A DNA stretch of 6,860 bases from positions 1 through 6,860 of the forward strand of contig JASLRP010000500.1 in NCBI GenBank assembly GCA_030743915.1, read 5' to 3'. Source of the DNA: SAR202 cluster bacterium. GTDB taxonomy: Bacteria > Chloroflexota > Dehalococcoidia > Lucifugimonadales > UBA1123. This document shows positions 6,190-6,860 of the stretch, piece by piece. The notes beneath the pieces were generated by a model. The model saw nothing but the letters and a program-made list of their open reading frames with translations, did no database searches and was not told the origin of the DNA. The translations under genes were made by a program, and so were the position numbers. Within the stretch, counting starts at the first letter, position 1. Every line of letters starts with the position of its first letter.

Positions 6190-6860
6190 TCAGTCCAGTC
6201 CAGGGAGAATTAGCTCAGTCTCCATCTCGATAGGCGGAAGCACGCGAACGAAATACTCACGCCCCAGCATCTCTCGCAGCGTTGCGTCAGGGAACATGTC
6301 CTTTGACACTCGATATTGGGTGCGGTGGGCCGAGACCGCATCCATCTTTTGGCTGACATAGTCTGTGACGTCGATACATGTCGTTGGCGTTGAGCCTGTT
6401 GGCTCGGGGTCTGTGTCTTGCTCCATGGTGGCATACTTGGCGTCATCGCCGCGTCCGGCGTAAGCCGTAGGCTCTGCGGCTGAGAACTCCAGGCAGGTGA
6501 CGCTGTCCTTGGCAATGACGTTGGCGTTGCGAGGTTCGCCATAGGCGAGTCCCACCTCTCCGACGAACTCACCGGGGCCGCGCTCGGCCACTTTCTGCAT
6601 TGCGCCGTCCGCGTCTTCCTGAACAACCTCAGCCGTTCCCGACAGTATCAGGTAGAGGCTGGTGGCTGGTTCCCCTTGCTCGATTATATAGAAACCAGGG
6701 GGAAACCAGCTAACCTGCACATGATCGCTATTGAAGCCCATAGTCGTCGTCTCACTGGCAAACAAGGTCAGGCCCTGAATAAAGTCCGATGAACCCCGGA
6801 ACCTTGTGTCGAGACTTTCGAGCCATGTTGCCAGATGCTCCATGAGCAGCAGTCGGCTGC
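6190..6860 (-). CDS. Cyclic-nucleotide-binding-domain protein with PIG-L-like C-terminal tail (5' end probably outside window)
   Basis: The open frame runs to the right edge without a stop. The first ATG inside (6841-6843) has no ribosome site, so this is probably the 3' part of a longer gene. Numbering from that ATG, residues about 24-125 form a CRP/PKA-type cyclic-nucleotide-binding beta-roll: WFPPGFYIIEQGEPATSLYL followed by ILSGTAEV, then the phosphate-binding cassette FVGEVGLAYGEPRNANV, with E96 and R105 where ribose and phosphate contacts are expected. No helix-turn-helix follows, so it is not a CRP-type regulator. Residues 157-204 (IDVTDYVSQKMDAVSAHRTQ, then EMLGREYFVRV) look like the C-terminal end of PIG-L/LmbE deacetylases, including the conserved AHxxQ. 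The metal-binding AHPDDxE and HxDH motifs of that family are not in the visible part; they may lie upstream outside the window. If so, this is a PIG-L deacetylase carrying a cNMP-type domain; if not, a degenerate regulatory protein. The cNMP domain is sure; the PIG-L match is from memory. Confidence 0.75.
   Translation of the reverse strand, partial: SRLLLMEHLATWLESLDTRFRGSSDFIQGLTLFASETTTMGFNSDHVQVSWFPPGFYIIEQGEPATSLYLILSGTAEVVQEDADGAMQKVAERGPGEFVGEVGLAYGEPRNANVIAKDSVTCLEFSAAEPTAYAGRGDDAKYATMEQDTDPEPTGSTPTTCIDVTDYVSQKMDAVSAHRTQYRVSKDMFPDATLREMLGREYFVRVLPPIEMETELILPGLD

Noticed and set aside
1..6860. CRISPR, transposon ends, tRNA/rRNA genes, toxin-antitoxin or phage modules
   Set aside because: No repeat arrays, transposase motifs, structured RNA gene or small paired genes were found on either strand.

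Overview
The window looks like ordinary-to-accessory chromosome from a moderately GC-rich, uncultivated bacterium. The gene mix resembles what I remember from Chloroflexota (SAR202-like or other Dehalococcoidia-related lineages): an NHL beta-propeller protein, a BFD-type thiamine-diphosphate enzyme, an S66 carboxypeptidase, an APH-fold kinase, a MOCOS-like class V aminotransferase and a cyclic-nucleotide-domain/PIG-L-like protein. This assignment is inference from gene content; no rRNA, tRNA or other marker gene is present.

Layout, left to right. Positions 1-417 (+) hold the 3' end of an NHL-repeat beta-propeller gene cut by the window edge. A 12-bp GC-rich hairpin at 439-470 separates it from a convergent block. 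From 533 to the right edge every gene is on the minus strand. In transcription order (right to left) they are: a cNMP-binding-domain protein with a PIG-L-like tail, probably the 3' part of a longer gene (6190-6860); a PLP-dependent class V aminotransferase/Moco-sulfurase-like protein (4643-6121); an APH/choline-kinase-fold small-molecule kinase (3552-4643), coupled to the previous gene by a TAATG overlap; an S66-family LD-carboxypeptidase-like serine peptidase (2430-3377); and a BFD/acetolactate-synthase-like ThDP enzyme (533-2260).

The first three minus-strand genes are tightly packed and read like one operon. The last two each have a roughly 170-bp leader. Those two leaders share an exact 12-base word, GGTGATAGATGA, built into inverted repeats: a perfect 10-1-10 palindrome before the ThDP gene and a 6-2-6 palindrome before the S66 gene. 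This suggests both genes answer to the same dimeric regulator, which is not encoded here. It is the most interesting non-coding signal in the window.

No CRISPR array, transposase, integron, phage gene, toxin-antitoxin pair or RNA gene was seen, and no gene-free stretch exceeds 300 bases. I see no convincing evidence of a wholly new multi-gene system. The most unusual items are the shared operator, the cNMP-domain/PIG-L-tail fusion and the stand-alone MOCOS-like desulfurase beside a kinase.
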